Shown here piece by piece: positions 1 through 10,060 of a stretch of 64,000 bases of DNA. The DNA lies in contig NZ_CP034433.1 of NCBI RefSeq assembly GCF_003952345.1, positions 310,001 through 374,000 of the forward strand, written 5' to 3'. The notes beneath the pieces were generated by a model. That model saw only the letters and a program-made list of their open reading frames with translations. It had not been told where the DNA came from and searched no databases. Source of the stretch: Iodobacter ciconiae (GTDB taxonomy: Bacteria > Pseudomonadota > Gammaproteobacteria > Burkholderiales > Chitinibacteraceae). Numbering within the stretch: the stretch's first letter is position 1; every line of letters starts with the position of its first letter. The position numbers and the translations under genes were made by a program.

Positions 1-1565
1 CCATATTGCTGCTGATTACGGTCGGTTTTTTAAAGCTGAATGCAATTAATGAGCTGGTTGAAGAGGTGGTGGAAAATGTAATGCCATCTCTGGAGACACT
101 CAATGATGCCGAGCTTGCCTTTATGGGGGTTCGTCGCTTGGAGTTAAGCCATATTATTGAGGCCGATCCTCAGCAGAAACAGGAAAAAATCAATAAAATA
201 CAAAATTTGCTGACAGACATTGATCGTTTATTACAAAGTTATGAGAAATTTGCCGATGATGATATTGATCGTAAAAATCTGGCTACAGCCATAGCAGAGT
301 TTGCCATTTTAAAATCTCTCATTGCAGAAGGTGCACGTTTTTCGCTTTCTTTCCCTCCCGAGGAGGCGAGTGATTATGTTTCCAAACATGTCTCTCCACA
401 GGCCGAAAAGTTTGCTACGGTCTTGGAAATTGCAAAAAAACATAATAGCGATTATTCCCAAGAGGCTAGTCATGAGGTGAAAGCATTAATCTCCAGTGCA
501 ATTACTACATCATTAATGGTGGGATCTGCTTTATTATTTTTAGCTTTTGTTTTAGGCATTTGGATTACCCGGGGAATTAAAAAGCCATTACAGGATTTAC
601 GTCAGTTTCTTGTTGATTTAGGGACAAATTACGATTTTACCCAGCGCATGAAGGTAACGGGGAAGGATGAAATTGCCGACTCATTAAATGCTTTAAATGG
701 CTTACTGGATACATTGCAAGGCAGTTTGCAACAGCTACATCGAATTGGGCATGATGTTACAGGTACTGCGAGCAAGTTGTCTCTTGGCAGTAATGAGTTG
801 TCTGATGCATCACAGAATGTAAGTGGAGCAGCATCAAGTATGGCAGCCGGGGTTGAAGAAGTAACTGTCAGTATCGGGCTGGTTGCAGATCGGAGCAGCC
901 AATGCGATCGCACTGCGCGCGAAGCGGGCAGGATGGCCGCAAGCGGTGGTGACATTATTGAAAGCACTATTCAGAGTATTCAGCAAATTGCTGCAGATGT
1001 TGGTATTTCTGCAGGGCAAATTGAATCATTGAAAGAGCGTACAGCCAGCATTAATAACGTGGTCAACGTGATTAAAGATATTGCCGATCAAACCAATTTA
1101 TTAGCGCTTAATGCTGCTATTGAAGCCGCCCGAGCGGGCGATCTGGGGCGTGGTTTTGCTGTGGTTGCAGATGAAGTTCGCAAGCTTGCCGAGCGCACAA
1201 GCCTTTCAACACAAGAGATCATCACAACGGTGGACGCCATTCAAAGCGAGGCGAATGCGACGGTTTTAAGCATGCAACAAACGGTTAAGCAAGTTGAGCA
1301 TGGGGTGCAGTGCGCTCAGGAAGCGAGTATGGCGATTGCAAGCATTTGCCAGAGTGCGGATCAGGTCGTTGCGCAGGTCAGTGAGATCAGCGAATCCATG
1401 CGTGAGCAAAGCTCAGCCAGCAGCATGATGGCGCAGCAGGTAGAGCGGGTCGCTTTAATGTCCGAAGAAAGCAGCTCTGTTGCTCAAAATACGGCGAATG
1501 AAGGAGAGCGCTTACGGCTGCTAAGCAGCGAGCTGGATGCTGCAATTGCTTATTACCGGGTGTAA
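1..1565 (+). CDS. Methyl-accepting chemotaxis protein, 5' end outside window
   Basis: Transmembrane chemoreceptor that would signal to CheA/CheW. The reading frame is open to the left edge and the first visible residues (ILLLITVGF) look like the end of TM1, so the true start lies upstream; the TTG at 6 is not convincing as a start. Residues ~10-158 form a helical periplasmic sensor domain of unknown ligand. TM2 is at ~160-186, HAMP at ~187-240 and the signalling coiled coil at ~250-519. The hairpin tip carries the highly conserved receptor core ([18 protein letters not shown], then [18 protein letters not shown]). There is no C-terminal NWETF-like pentapeptide. A hairpin and a strong palindromic terminator follow. 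Confidence 0.93.
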   Translation, partial: ILLLITVGFLKLNAINELVEEVVENVMPSLETLNDAELAFMGVRRLELSHIIEADPQQKQEKINKIQNLLTDIDRLLQSYEKFADDDIDRKNLATAIAEFAILKSLIAEGARFSLSFPPEEASDYVSKHVSPQAEKFATVLEIAKKHNSDYSQEASHEVKALISSAITTSLMVGSALLFLAFVLGIWITRGIKKPLQDLRQFLVDLGTNYDFTQRMKVTGKDEIADSLNALNGLLDTLQGSLQQLHRIGHDVTGTASKLSLGSNELSDASQNVSGAASSMAAGVEEVTVSIGLVADRSSQCDRTAREAGRMAASGGDIIESTIQSIQQIAADVGISAGQIESLKERTASINNVVNVIKDIADQTNLLALNAAIEAARAGDLGRGFAVVADEVRKLAERTSLSTQEIITTVDAIQSEANATVLSMQQTVKQVEHGVQCAQEASMAIASICQSADQVVAQVSEISESMREQSSASSMMAQQVERVALMSEESSSVAQNTANEGERLRLLSSELDAAIAYYRV

Positions 1566-1577
1566 CGGTTATTGGGC

Positions 1578-1604
1578 AGCCCGAATGCTTGCTTAATTCG
1601 GGCT
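1578..1604 (+). terminator. Hairpin after the chemoreceptor gene
   Basis: Perfect 9-bp inverted repeat (AGCCCGAAT / ATTCGGGCT) with a 9-nt loop, 13 nt after the receptor stop codon. No strong T-run follows, so it may act as an RNA stabiliser more than a terminator. Confidence 0.4.
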
Positions 1605-1794
1605 GGCTGTAAAGTTCAGGAATGATATGACAGTAAGCCTTGCCAGAAGATGGGGTTACCCGTTTTGATTGAGGTGCGAATTTTTGTCCAAAACAGCGCG
1701 CAAGCGCAAGAGTAGCCCCATGGCTCATCTAAACACCCTCGCACTGGCCTGTCGTCAAGTTGCAGGTCTATCACGATTAAAGTCGCTCTGAAAA

Positions 1795-1821
1795 AAATAC
1801 CAAAACAGTGTTTTGGTATTT
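1795..1821. terminator. Bidirectional terminator between chemoreceptor and lipoprotein gene
   Basis: Perfect 13-bp inverted repeat (AAATACCAAAACA / TGTTTTGGTATTT) around one base. An A-run precedes it and a short T-run follows, so it can terminate both the rightward receptor gene and the leftward lipoprotein gene ending at 1834. Confidence 0.8.
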
Positions 1822-1833
1822 TATAGCCCGTGT

Positions 1834-3222
1834 TTATTTATTAACCATAAGCTCAGGCATTTGAGGAGTAGTAGGGCGCAGACGAATCGATTTTTTAAAT
1901 GCATCGTAGCGAGACATACTTTCTGCAAATGGAGGCGGGTTTTTTGTGAGTAATGGGTATCGTCCACGCGGAACGGTTGCCAGCTCTAATTTAATTAATG
2001 GCAAAACTTGTGAACCCATACGGCCATCAAATTCGGTGTACACCCCGTAAGCCTCTTCAATAGCATTTTTTTTCTGCTGTATTTTATAGGCAACGCCACC
2101 TTCCGATGAGGCCAGCCCCCCAATATCTGCGCCGCGCGGGCCAATTATTTGGCTGATGGTGGCTTTATATTCTGCTAGTTGTGAGCCGCCAAATAAACCA
2201 ATACCTGCCCGGGTGGCTGATTCAAGTGCGCCAGCCCCCAAGAAACCACCCTCAGGAACATATTCAAGATGGATGTTATAGAGCACGCCCAGTGCATCTG
2301 GGTGGCGAAAACTCAGGCCAATTTTATTACTTAAATCGCCTTGATCGGCAATAAAGCCAAATGGGATACATAACCCTTGTTCCTTGGGTATTTCATATAA
2401 AGAGCGAGCGCGAAAGTTCTTTAATACTTTTTGCATTTTCCCCTCAATATCCGCTTTAGGAAATGCGCCTTTTATGGTGAAAATATACATATAGGGAGCA
2501 CGCCAAACATAGGCATTATAGGTGACGTAGGGAGGTTTCATTTTTTCACGGCTCATATCTAGCTTGGCTTGCTCCTCTTCCCAATATGCACTGCTATCGG
2601 GCAGGCCGGTATCAACTTCACGCCAGTTTTTTTCGATATAGGCGATATGTTCTTCAATTTCTTTAATACTCTTGTTTTTATCAGCAAGTGCTTCTTCTAA
2701 ATTGATGTAATTGTCGACGTCCGTTTTTTTTCTTTCAACTCTTGATTCGTAAATGTCATTAACAGTTTCAAGGTCTGAATGTAATTTTTTTAATGTTGAT
2801 GTTTTCCCAATTAATCCTAATGAACTCATATTTTCTAAAGAATGCCCAATATTATACTCGCTATTATTTAGGTTGGAATTAATTATTTCAGGCTTAAAAA
2901 CTTTTATTTCAATTCCATTAATCTGTATGCCTTCTCCGACTATGCGATAGGTGTTAATGCCATGAGTAAATCCTGGGCCATTAGCTAAGTTATGCTCATC
3001 ATTAACGGGCCATTCTAATGGGTGCTGCACATCAAATTGCATACGCCCCAGGCATTCTGATTTTGCGCTGGCAGGGGCCTGATAGGCCAAGTTTTGTACC
3101 GCAATATAATCTTCTGGGCGTGGGTAGCCTGGCTCTATATGCTTTGGGGCCTCACCGCAAGCGCTCAAAGAAAAAGAGCTAGCCAGGGCGGTGACAAAAT
3201 GGCGAATGATTTTTTTATTCAT
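1834..3222 (-). CDS. Tli4-like T6SS immunity lipoprotein
   Basis: Predicted periplasmic lipoprotein of 462 aa. The N-terminus has a signal peptide ending in a lipobox (LSAC, Cys22). The body resembles Tli4-type immunity proteins, which protect the periplasm against T6SS phospholipases. It shares a scaffold with the protein at 45202-46209: an early 'C-x-G-R' motif, a central 'EIPKE-x-G-x-C ... GF-x-AD' motif and a C-terminal 'LE-x-x-T ... AF-x-K-x-I-R-x-RP' segment. Residues ~150-215 are charged and probably coiled-coil. It lies just downstream of a truncated phospholipase D effector, so it may be the orphaned immunity partner. The family call rests on pattern recognition; the cognate effector is inferred. 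Confidence 0.65.
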   Translation of the reverse strand: MNKKIIRHFVTALASSFSLSACGEAPKHIEPGYPRPEDYIAVQNLAYQAPASAKSECLGRMQFDVQHPLEWPVNDEHNLANGPGFTHGINTYRIVGEGIQINGIEIKVFKPEIINSNLNNSEYNIGHSLENMSSLGLIGKTSTLKKLHSDLETVNDIYESRVERKKTDVDNYINLEEALADKNKSIKEIEEHIAYIEKNWREVDTGLPDSSAYWEEEQAKLDMSREKMKPPYVTYNAYVWRAPYMYIFTIKGAFPKADIEGKMQKVLKNFRARSLYEIPKEQGLCIPFGFIADQGDLSNKIGLSFRHPDALGVLYNIHLEYVPEGGFLGAGALESATRAGIGLFGGSQLAEYKATISQIIGPRGADIGGLASSEGGVAYKIQQKKNAIEEAYGVYTEFDGRMGSQVLPLIKLELATVPRGRYPLLTKNPPPFAESMSRYDAFKKSIRLRPTTPQMPELMVNK

Positions 3223-3397
3223 GGAATGATCCTTTTACAGTGGGGCGTAATCATTAGATGGCCCGTTTATTCCTATAATCTGCTGATAATTAGCCGTTTT
3301 CATATCTAATTGTTGGCTCTATGGCTCACCATAGGCACAAATAAAGCTATTGATCAAAAGATGAATAAAATACCGGGGAATAATTAAATTCATCAAA

Positions 3398-4111
3398 TTA
3401 TCCTGTAACCGTTGGCGGCTGTGATTGCATTGCAAGCGTTGTAGAATGATCTGGGGCTTGATTATCTGCCAGCAAGGTTAAATTAATGCCGGATAAATTG
3501 TTTTCATTTTTTAGCCAGCCTATGGGTAATGCCACAATAAATCCTTTTACGCCTTGAGGTTTTTTCTCTATTACATTTTTTGATGCATCCCAACTATGTA
3601 AACTTTGCCGGTCAATGGCTGTTTCAACCCGCCAAAAAGCTGGGTCAAAGGGCATGCGGCTATGCATACGCATGCTGGCCTTATCCCATGTAGGCCAAAT
3701 AGAGTTGACATCTAAATCAGACTGAGGCGTAAAGAGAAAGGCGGTTTGATAGGCTTTTAAATTATCTTGTGCGACTTTTTGAATATCCTTCCAGGTTGCT
3801 GGATTTATAGGCTGCTCTATCACTGAGGCTAAATCACTGGCTGGTGTTTCTCCTCCTGCCAGACCAAATATTTTTTTCCATAGCTTGCTGCGCAGCTGAT
3901 GGACGCACAGGCTAACCGGCACAGGGTTTTTACCATCTAGTTTAATGTGTACTGGGCTATCATCACGAATAATAACCGCCAATTCAGAATCACCATCTCC
4001 CATCATGCTGCGATCATTTATATTGGCACTGCCTAATATGGCCACGCGGTCATCCGCAATCAGTAGTTTACTGTGTACATAAATTTGCTCGAATAACAGG
4101 GGACAGAACAA
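3398..4111 (-). pseudogene. Truncated phospholipase D (Tle5-like) T6SS effector, C-terminal part
   Basis: The 237-residue open frame contains only the second HKD half of a phospholipase D: 'YVHSKLLIADDR' followed by 'ILGSANINDRSMMGDGDSE', the HxKxxxxD catalytic signature at about residues 13-20. Bacterial Tle5/PldA enzymes need two HKD motifs and are two to three times longer, so the N-terminal half is missing. The frame begins with TTG inside repeat copy 4101-4200, and its first six residues come from the repeat and not from the enzyme. The gene was therefore cut exactly at that repeat. A single HKD half is not expected to be active. Confidence 0.8.
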
Positions 4112-4200
4112 ATTTAAATCCTACTATGCTTAATGCTCTCAGAGCAAAAGACAGTGGGTTTAACTTTACTCAGACCTCAGTTATTCTATATTCTGAATGA
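4101..4200. repeat. Cassette-border repeat, copy A
   Basis: About 100 bp, roughly 75 % identical by eye to 5591-5690. Both copies start with 'GG-W-CAGAACAAA', share 'CTACTAT', 'TAATG' and 'TTTAACTTTA', and end near 'TCAG-Y-TATT'. The outer ends are partly inverted (CAGAACAAA versus TTTA...). Copy A replaces the N-terminal half of the phospholipase D gene. Confidence 0.7.
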
Positions 4201-4219
4201 TTAATTCCTGCTTACTAAG

Positions 4220-5442
4220 CTATTCTTGATTAGCATCCCAATACCAAATCGTTGCTCCATATGTAGACGCAGGGAAGTCTGGCATTAATTCACTAGATCT
4301 AAATAATGTACGGCTGTTTTGTTTGGCTGGGGTGTACCAGTAGCCTGATTGTGGGCATGGATTATTGGCTGGCACTCGTTGCTTCAGTAAATCAATCATT
4401 TCTACGGTTTCTTCAGCATCTACTTCGTCAGCTTCACCTAGCCCATAAAACTGAATATTATCTGGATAGGGCGGCCAAATGCCTGGCTCATCAAAGCGAC
4501 GCAGCCATAAATCAGTTGTTCTTGGGTCAAAATTAATGGAGCCATTTAAAGAGCCATTATGTAAGGAGCCTAAAGACTCTACACGGATAGGGCGTAAAAA
4601 ATCGCTCACCATTTTATATAAAGGGGGAATGCCTTCGGTTATGGGGGCGATATTTGGGTACTCACCTATCTTTATTAAACAATTATCTCCAATATTTGTT
4701 ATTTTTATTGACTCATGATGAAGGGCGTTTTTAACGTTATCCAGACCACCTAATTGTGCAATATGAACTTCATTCAAACATGTAATCCAATTGGCACCAT
4801 TAATAAATGCCCCTAATTTATCTATAGAAAAATAGTCTCTTCTAAATGGCATTAAACAGTAGAATCGTTGTAAAGCATCAAACTCATTAAATTGCCATTT
4901 GTAATCTTCGTATGGCAGGCAAGTCGCAGCATTCGCAAAGGCTAAGGTTGGATTTAATTTAGAAACCACAAATATGAATAAGTCATTAAATATTTTTTTT
5001 CTTTTGCATAACTTAAAGGCAGGGAGAATTGAAAAAATGATTTTGTTTGGCGCACACTTATTTCCCATTTCCTTGCCGTCACTGCTTCAACCCAATAAGG
5101 AGAAGCAACTTCAAGGGCCGGAGATCCTGTAATGACCCACTCTATGCAACCATCATCTGAATATTTAGAAAAATGCTCCATGGGTGATGGTATTTTTTTG
5201 CTAAATTGAATATTTTTTGCATTTTCATTCTTATCTGTAATTAGCCCAGCTTTAAGGTGTTTGCCAAATAATTGCTGATAATAATCGACGCATTCAGCCA
5301 AACGCTGTTTACCTTCGGCAGTTTCACCGCCATCAAAGTAAAACGATGCTCCAATTGCAGGGCATAAAGTGCACAGGTCGGTACTTTCTTCAAAATAAGT
5401 AATATCGGCACGGTAATGGCGGAGTTTCTCTAATTCATTCAT
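4220..5442 (-). pseudogene. TsiV-type (DUF3396) T6SS immunity protein, frameshifted
   Basis: Two overlapping frames together encode one ~407-aa protein of the DUF3396/TsiV 'type VI immunity' family. Frame one (5442 to 4954) holds the N-terminal part, including 'ASFYFDGGETAEGKQRLAEC'. Frame two (stop at 4220) holds 'NGANWITCLN', 'QLGGLDNVKNAL' and 'TTDLWLRRFDEP'. The sequence joins cleanly if one base is re-read in the A8 run at 5000-4993, giving ...AKEKK-IFNDLFIFVV. The start has a good ribosome binding site (AAGGGA, 7 nt before ATG). The slip could be a real mutation, a sequencing error or slippage at A8. It sits between the two ~100 bp repeats with no cognate effector adjacent, so it looks like an orphan immunity gene. 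Confidence 0.75.
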
Positions 5443-5590
5443 GGTTTTTTCCCTTGTGCTGCGGCTAAGTTAGATGCGCCTACTGCCGTTTCCATAGTAT
5501 GGGTAGCACTACTCTTGCTGAGGCATTAATGGCCGATCAGTTTTTCTGCACATTTTTTTGTAAAGCGGTAAATTTTATTCTAAATAACTG

Positions 5591-5690
5591 GGTCAGAACA
5601 AACCTAGATACTACTATATATAATGTTTTTAGAGCTAAATAAAGTGAATTTAACTTTATCCTGACATCAGCTATTTTTTATTATAATGAA
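5591..5690. repeat. Cassette-border repeat, copy B
   Basis: Partner of copy A at 4101-4200. It lies between the frameshifted immunity gene and the small membrane protein at 5681-6112 and overlaps the last codons of the latter. Short inverted ends are visible (GTCAG-R-A ... CTGAC at 5593-5664). Confidence 0.65.
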
Positions 5691-6112
5691 TTTATAATTT
5701 CTATTAATTCGTTCTTGGTGAATTGATTTATTTTTAGTAGTGACTTGAGCTGCTCTTTGGTAAGTGGATATTTTTTTATTAAATCAGTTACATCTTCCTT
5801 TTCTGGAGAGTAAATCCAAGTAGGGCTTATTCCTTCTGTTTTTTCTCCTTGTATTTCTGGTCCCTTGTAATTTAAGTACAATGCATATTGAGAATACCCT
5901 TCTGGCATTGATTTTTTAAAATATAAGGTGGTGTTTTTTGGCAATAGGTAATAAGCACCTTCTTCTGGTGATTCAATTAGCATTGGGGATTGTATCGAAA
6001 TTCCTGATGGTTCTTTATTCATGATTTTATTTGTTCCTATTAAAAACGCCATGGTTACTAATAATATAAAGAAAAGTGCCATAATTATTTTTTTACTTAT
6101 TTTTGTATTCAT
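5681..6112 (-). CDS. Small membrane-anchored protein, candidate immunity protein for the upstream effector
   Basis: 143 aa. One N-terminal hydrophobic segment (residues ~8-27, KIIMALFFILLVTMAFLIG) probably anchors it in the inner membrane with the rest in the periplasm. No family recognised. The C-terminus (residues ~108-143) is lysine/leucine-rich and resembles a short helical repeat. Its start lies inside the 3' end of the effector gene (20-bp overlap), so the two are probably translated together. Small size, membrane anchoring and position directly after a VgrG-linked gene suggest an immunity protein; this is inference from context. Confidence 0.6.
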   Translation of the reverse strand: MNTKISKKIIMALFFILLVTMAFLIGTNKIMNKEPSGISIQSPMLIESPEEGAYYLLPKNTTLYFKKSMPEGYSQYALYLNYKGPEIQGEKTEGISPTWIYSPEKEDVTDLIKKYPLTKEQLKSLLKINQFTKNELIEIINSL

Positions 6113-6782
6113 TTATTTTAACTGTGTCCTTTTTTGATGTTAAGAAAGCATGTAAATCTGCAGGCATAAAAAGCTTATTTGGCCACCCAACCGCTCGTGA
6201 AGCTAGTTTCTCACTAAATTTCAGGCTCCTACCCTCAATAAATTTTGCTGATCCAGCATCAATACCTTCAATGCCTCTTCTGGCACCATCAAGACTAATG
6301 GTTGTACAGTTGAATGACAAGGCATGATAATCATGTTGAATTTTATATCGTTTCATTCCTGATCTGCTCGTCATTAACTTCCCTCCTTCAATTAGTGCCT
6401 GGTACCATTTTATTATTAAGTCGGCTTTTTGTGCTTCAATGTTATATACAAAGCCGCTAGTTTTTCTTCCTAATGAATTTTCAGCGGCAATGTATTTTTG
6501 AAAATTATCCCATACATTCAAAACCCCTTCCCCTTCACTATCTCCTGTTCCCCATGTTTTACCATATCTACCGAAATCGTAGATAATATCTATATTGTTT
6601 GTTGTTACTCTTAATGCAGTGTGGCCATAGTTATGCTCTTCTCCATTAAGTTTATATGGCCCACCAACAAGAATTTCAATTTTTGGTTTTTGTATAACAA
6701 TGGTATTAACTTGTGAAGCAACTGCTTGTGAGCCTTTATTAGCTTGTTGTGGAGGGATTTCCTTTTTTTTTGTTTTGGTCAT
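6093..6782 (-). CDS. Candidate VgrG-linked T6SS effector with papain-like Cys/His signature
   Basis: 229 aa, no signal peptide. After a polar N-terminus (residues 1-30) comes 'NYGHTALRV' with His54, then 'IYDFGRYG' and much later 'LSFNCTTISLDGA' with Cys159. A histidine in a beta-strand followed by a distant catalytic-type cysteine is the order seen in permuted NlpC/P60 and LRAT-like papain-fold hydrolases, several of which are peptidoglycan amidases or acyl-transfer enzymes. The start codon overlaps the vgrG stop (ATGA), and a membrane-anchored small protein follows with a 20-bp overlap. This is the usual vgrG-effector-immunity order. The fold and activity are inferred from the spacing of motifs. 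Confidence 0.6.
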   Translation of the reverse strand: MTKTKKKEIPPQQANKGSQAVASQVNTIVIQKPKIEILVGGPYKLNGEEHNYGHTALRVTTNNIDIIYDFGRYGKTWGTGDSEGEGVLNVWDNFQKYIAAENSLGRKTSGFVYNIEAQKADLIIKWYQALIEGGKLMTSRSGMKRYKIQHDYHALSFNCTTISLDGARRGIEGIDAGSAKFIEGRSLKFSEKLASRAVGWPNKLFMPADLHAFLTSKKDTVKINEYKNK

Positions 6783-9574
6783 TTTTTTGACTCAGTATTG
6801 ATTTCTAATCCTAGTTGTGGGAAACGAATTACTGCAACTCCCGGTGTAATTTGTTCTTTTCGCACTTTTCCTAGCTTATCCAAATTGCCCGATAGCTTCT
6901 GTCCATCTGGTAGTATTAATTCATACTCTTCATTTGAAAAGGGAAGGCCTGCTTCATCAATTAGCTTTACTTCAATCCATGTTTTTTCACTTAAATGTGC
7001 TGGAAGAATTATTGAATTAACATTCATACTCTTCGGCCCGCCCCAATCATGGCTGCCGCCTTTAATGCTCACTTTCCCCGGCGCATGCAGCTCGATCTTG
7101 CCGTCTTTGATGCGGATATAAGCACCACCGGCGGTAAGCAGGATTTCCTGCTTGGCGTTAAACAGGCCCTTGCCTTTAATCGCGGTGAACTTAACGTTTT
7201 TGTCGGCGGTGATTTCGATGTCGTCACTTTGCGCCTGCATTTGCAGCTGGCCTTTGGCGGCGATCAGTTTTAACGCGACTTTGTCTTTTACCCCGGCTAC
7301 AAACAGGCTGATATGCTGGCCGACGTTATGTATCCAGCGTCGGCCGGAGGTCTGGTTGCTGTTTCTTTGCGCGACCAGATCCAGGTTGGTGCCTGCGGTG
7401 AGTGTCTGGCTTTGCGGGCTGGTAATCGCTACGCCATCCTCGCCATGCAGCAGGATGATTTTTTGCTGGCCTGCCTGCTCTTTGGATTTGGTTTTGCCAT
7501 CTTGATCGGCATTGCTGCCTGCCTCGAAGCTTTTACTGGCATGCACATGATGGTGCAGATGGCCGGTGCTGGCTTTTTCACCTGCGCTGTTATCTGGCTT
7601 AACCGTTTTATCGCCATCACCGGTTTCAATCGTATCGGCAAGCTGATTGGTTGCTGTTTCACCCAGGCTTTGAGCCAGTGCCAGGGCTGACTCCAGCTGG
7701 CTTTGGGCGGGGCTGTGGTCTAGCTGCTTGCCGCTGGCTCCACTCTTGGCTTCGGTGCTGATGAGCAAGCCGCTGGCGCGAATGGCACCTTGTTTATCGC
7801 TGCGTAATTCAAAGCCTTCGCCGCGTGGCTCGCCTTTGCCGTCGGTACGCGGGTGGATCAGATAGCCGAGGTTCAGCTGGGTTTTACCATGCTCGCTGGA
7901 TAACTTGGTTCGCACTTCGCCCTTGGTATCATCAAACAGCAGCTCACCGTATTGCCCACCTTCATGCTCTTTGGTTTTGATGCCGGATAACGTTTTATTG
8001 GCGGGCAGAGCGCCTGCGCCGCTAAACGCTGGCACCGGGTGGCTACTGTTATGGACCACGCCGGTGACAATCGGCCGGTCGATGTCGCCTTCGATAAAAT
8101 CAACTAACACTTCCTGACCGATGCGCGGAATGAACTGATGCCCAAAGCTTGCACCTGCCGATGGGTAGGCCACACGGATCCAGCAGGATGACTTGTCATC
8201 CAGGTTTGCGCCAAACTCAGGGTGCTCAGCCGTACGCTGCCAATGTAGCTGAATTTTTATCCGGCCTTGCTCATCGGTGTGGACTTCTGATCCGGCAGGG
8301 CCGACCACGGTGGCGGTCTGCACGCCAAAGCTTTTGGGCTTGCTGTGTTCGATATGGGCAAAAGCGGGCACGGTCGGCTGGCCGCGCCTTTGGGCTGTGA
8401 AGTTAACTTCATAAGGTTTGGCTACATCAGCGGCCAATAGGCTTGGCGCAACCAGACCAAGTTGCTGGGTTAAATCAGCGGGCAAATTATTATTGGCGGT
8501 GAATTTTAGCTCGGTAACGGCAAACTCACGTTGCTCGGCGCTGTCCCATTCGTGGGCGGGATGATCTTCCAGGCGGAACCACTGCCCGGCCTGCAGGCTG
8601 CGTAAAGTACCAGAGCCGGTAAAGGATTTCTTTTTGGCATCCAATGCCTGCTGACGCAAGTTAGCATAGTGGCTTAAGCCTTCCGCGTCGCTGGCGGAAT
8701 AGAGCGATTGCGGGTCATAATCTTCAAAACTTACCTGCAGCTGCTGGCCGCCATCACCCTGATCGATGCTACTTTCATCAAAACTTTCGTTGGTGTTGGT
8801 GGCTTTGTAATCAAAGCTGGCAAGCGATACACTGCTGCTGCCGATTTGCCGCTGGCTCTGCCATTCAGTCAGACTATCGCTCTCTTCCGTGGCGTCGGCT
8901 CTGTGAAATCTAACAAATGGATCTGCCGCTTCCGCAATTGCAAAAGCATCATCAAACACAAGCAACTGAACCTGAGGACTATCGCCCGGCAAATGATTAA
9001 ATAACCAGGCTAAGCCTTCCTCCGCTAATAATCATGTCAGAAAATCGAAATCGGATTCGCGGTATTGTAAGCAATAGGATCGCGGTGAATGCGTGCCGGA
9101 GAATTTGAAATCCAGCGTTTGCACCGAGGCAAAGACCGGATTTTTGTCCTGATGCTCAGCCAGTACCTGTTTCACAATGTCGGGGACGGATAAATCCTGA
9201 AACACGCGGGAAGTACGCCGGTATCTGAGTAAGGCAAACGGCGGTTCTACTGTCAGCGCGTACTTTGCGAAGCCGCCATCGGAGCCGAGTAATTGCGCCT
9301 GGCTAATGACCCCACAGCGCTCAACCGCCTCGCCATCAGCATTTTCAATAGATAAAACGACTGGCAAACCCAGTAGCGATTTAAGCTCTAAGCCACCGTC
9401 GGGGGATAAGCAATCGACCTGGTAGCGGTATGCCTGATTGATGCCCTCACTCCCTGTTACGCGCTGGGGCAATAACTGCTCACCCCACACTGAGCCATCG
9501 CCAAGCTGAAGAGAGATGAGGCGCTGATCCTGATTAAAAGCAGCGGCGAAAGAGGCTAGCAGATCAAGGATCAT
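6779..9574 (-). pseudogene. vgrG: VgrG (T6SS spike), interrupted by an in-frame TGA
   Basis: One continuous frame from ATG at 9574 to the stop at 6779 would encode 931 aa, but TGA at 9034-9032 splits it into 180 codons and a C-terminal part (first usable start TTG at 8992, 737 aa). The N-terminal part has the gp27-like fold ending in 'SYCLQYRESDFDFLT'. The rest contains the gp5 OB-fold ('GPAGSEVHTDEQGRIKIQLHWQ', 'SCWIRVAYPSAG'), the DUF2345 beta-helix and a C-terminal carboxypeptidase-regulatory/TTR-like tail (~residues 665-737 of the second part) of the kind that docks effectors. The family normally has Arg-Leu here, and CGA to TGA is a single transition. If the stop is real the spike is not made full length. 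The start has no clear ribosome binding site. Confidence 0.88.
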
Positions 9575-10060
9575 GTAGAAACCAATGGCTTGAGGGTAAC
9601 TTTGTATATTACATGAGACTTTATTTTTGCTGTATTAGGTCTTCAGTTGATGGCAGATGTCATTTCTGTACAAATATAAATATTTGTAAGATTAGTGCTC
9701 TGCTGAAAAATGGTAATGTAGTTTTTGCTAGCCAGAGGTGCTTCGCTCCATCAAGTTCTGGTTTTGAACCGTTTCTCTTTATTTGAAGAGAGCGTTATCT
9801 TGGAAAGGCTGCGTCTTGCTAGTCTGTTTGAAAGGTAAAAGGGTGGGGATTATGCTGGTTCATTACAATTTTTTAGCCTAACTAACTAACCAACACAACA
9901 CTCTTATAGTACCCCGGAAACAGGCTCTGTTCTTTACGGGCTATGCGCGTTAGCTGTGCTGTAAATGATGCTGAAAAACCCTAATGCAAAAAGCCCCGAT
10001 GACTAAACATGCTGCAGCGCGCAAAATACGCACCTAGAATTTATCTTTTTGGGATCTTTC
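9575..10060. other. Intergenic, divergent vgrG / phosphofructokinase
   Basis: About 490 bp separating two divergent genes. It should hold both promoters. No ORF, strong hairpin or repeat family of this window was recognised. Confidence 0.4.

Noticed and set aside
9032..9034. Selenocysteine or programmed readthrough at the vgrG TGA
   Set aside because: The family has Arg here and no SECIS-like hairpin or special context is apparent; a nonsense transition is simpler.
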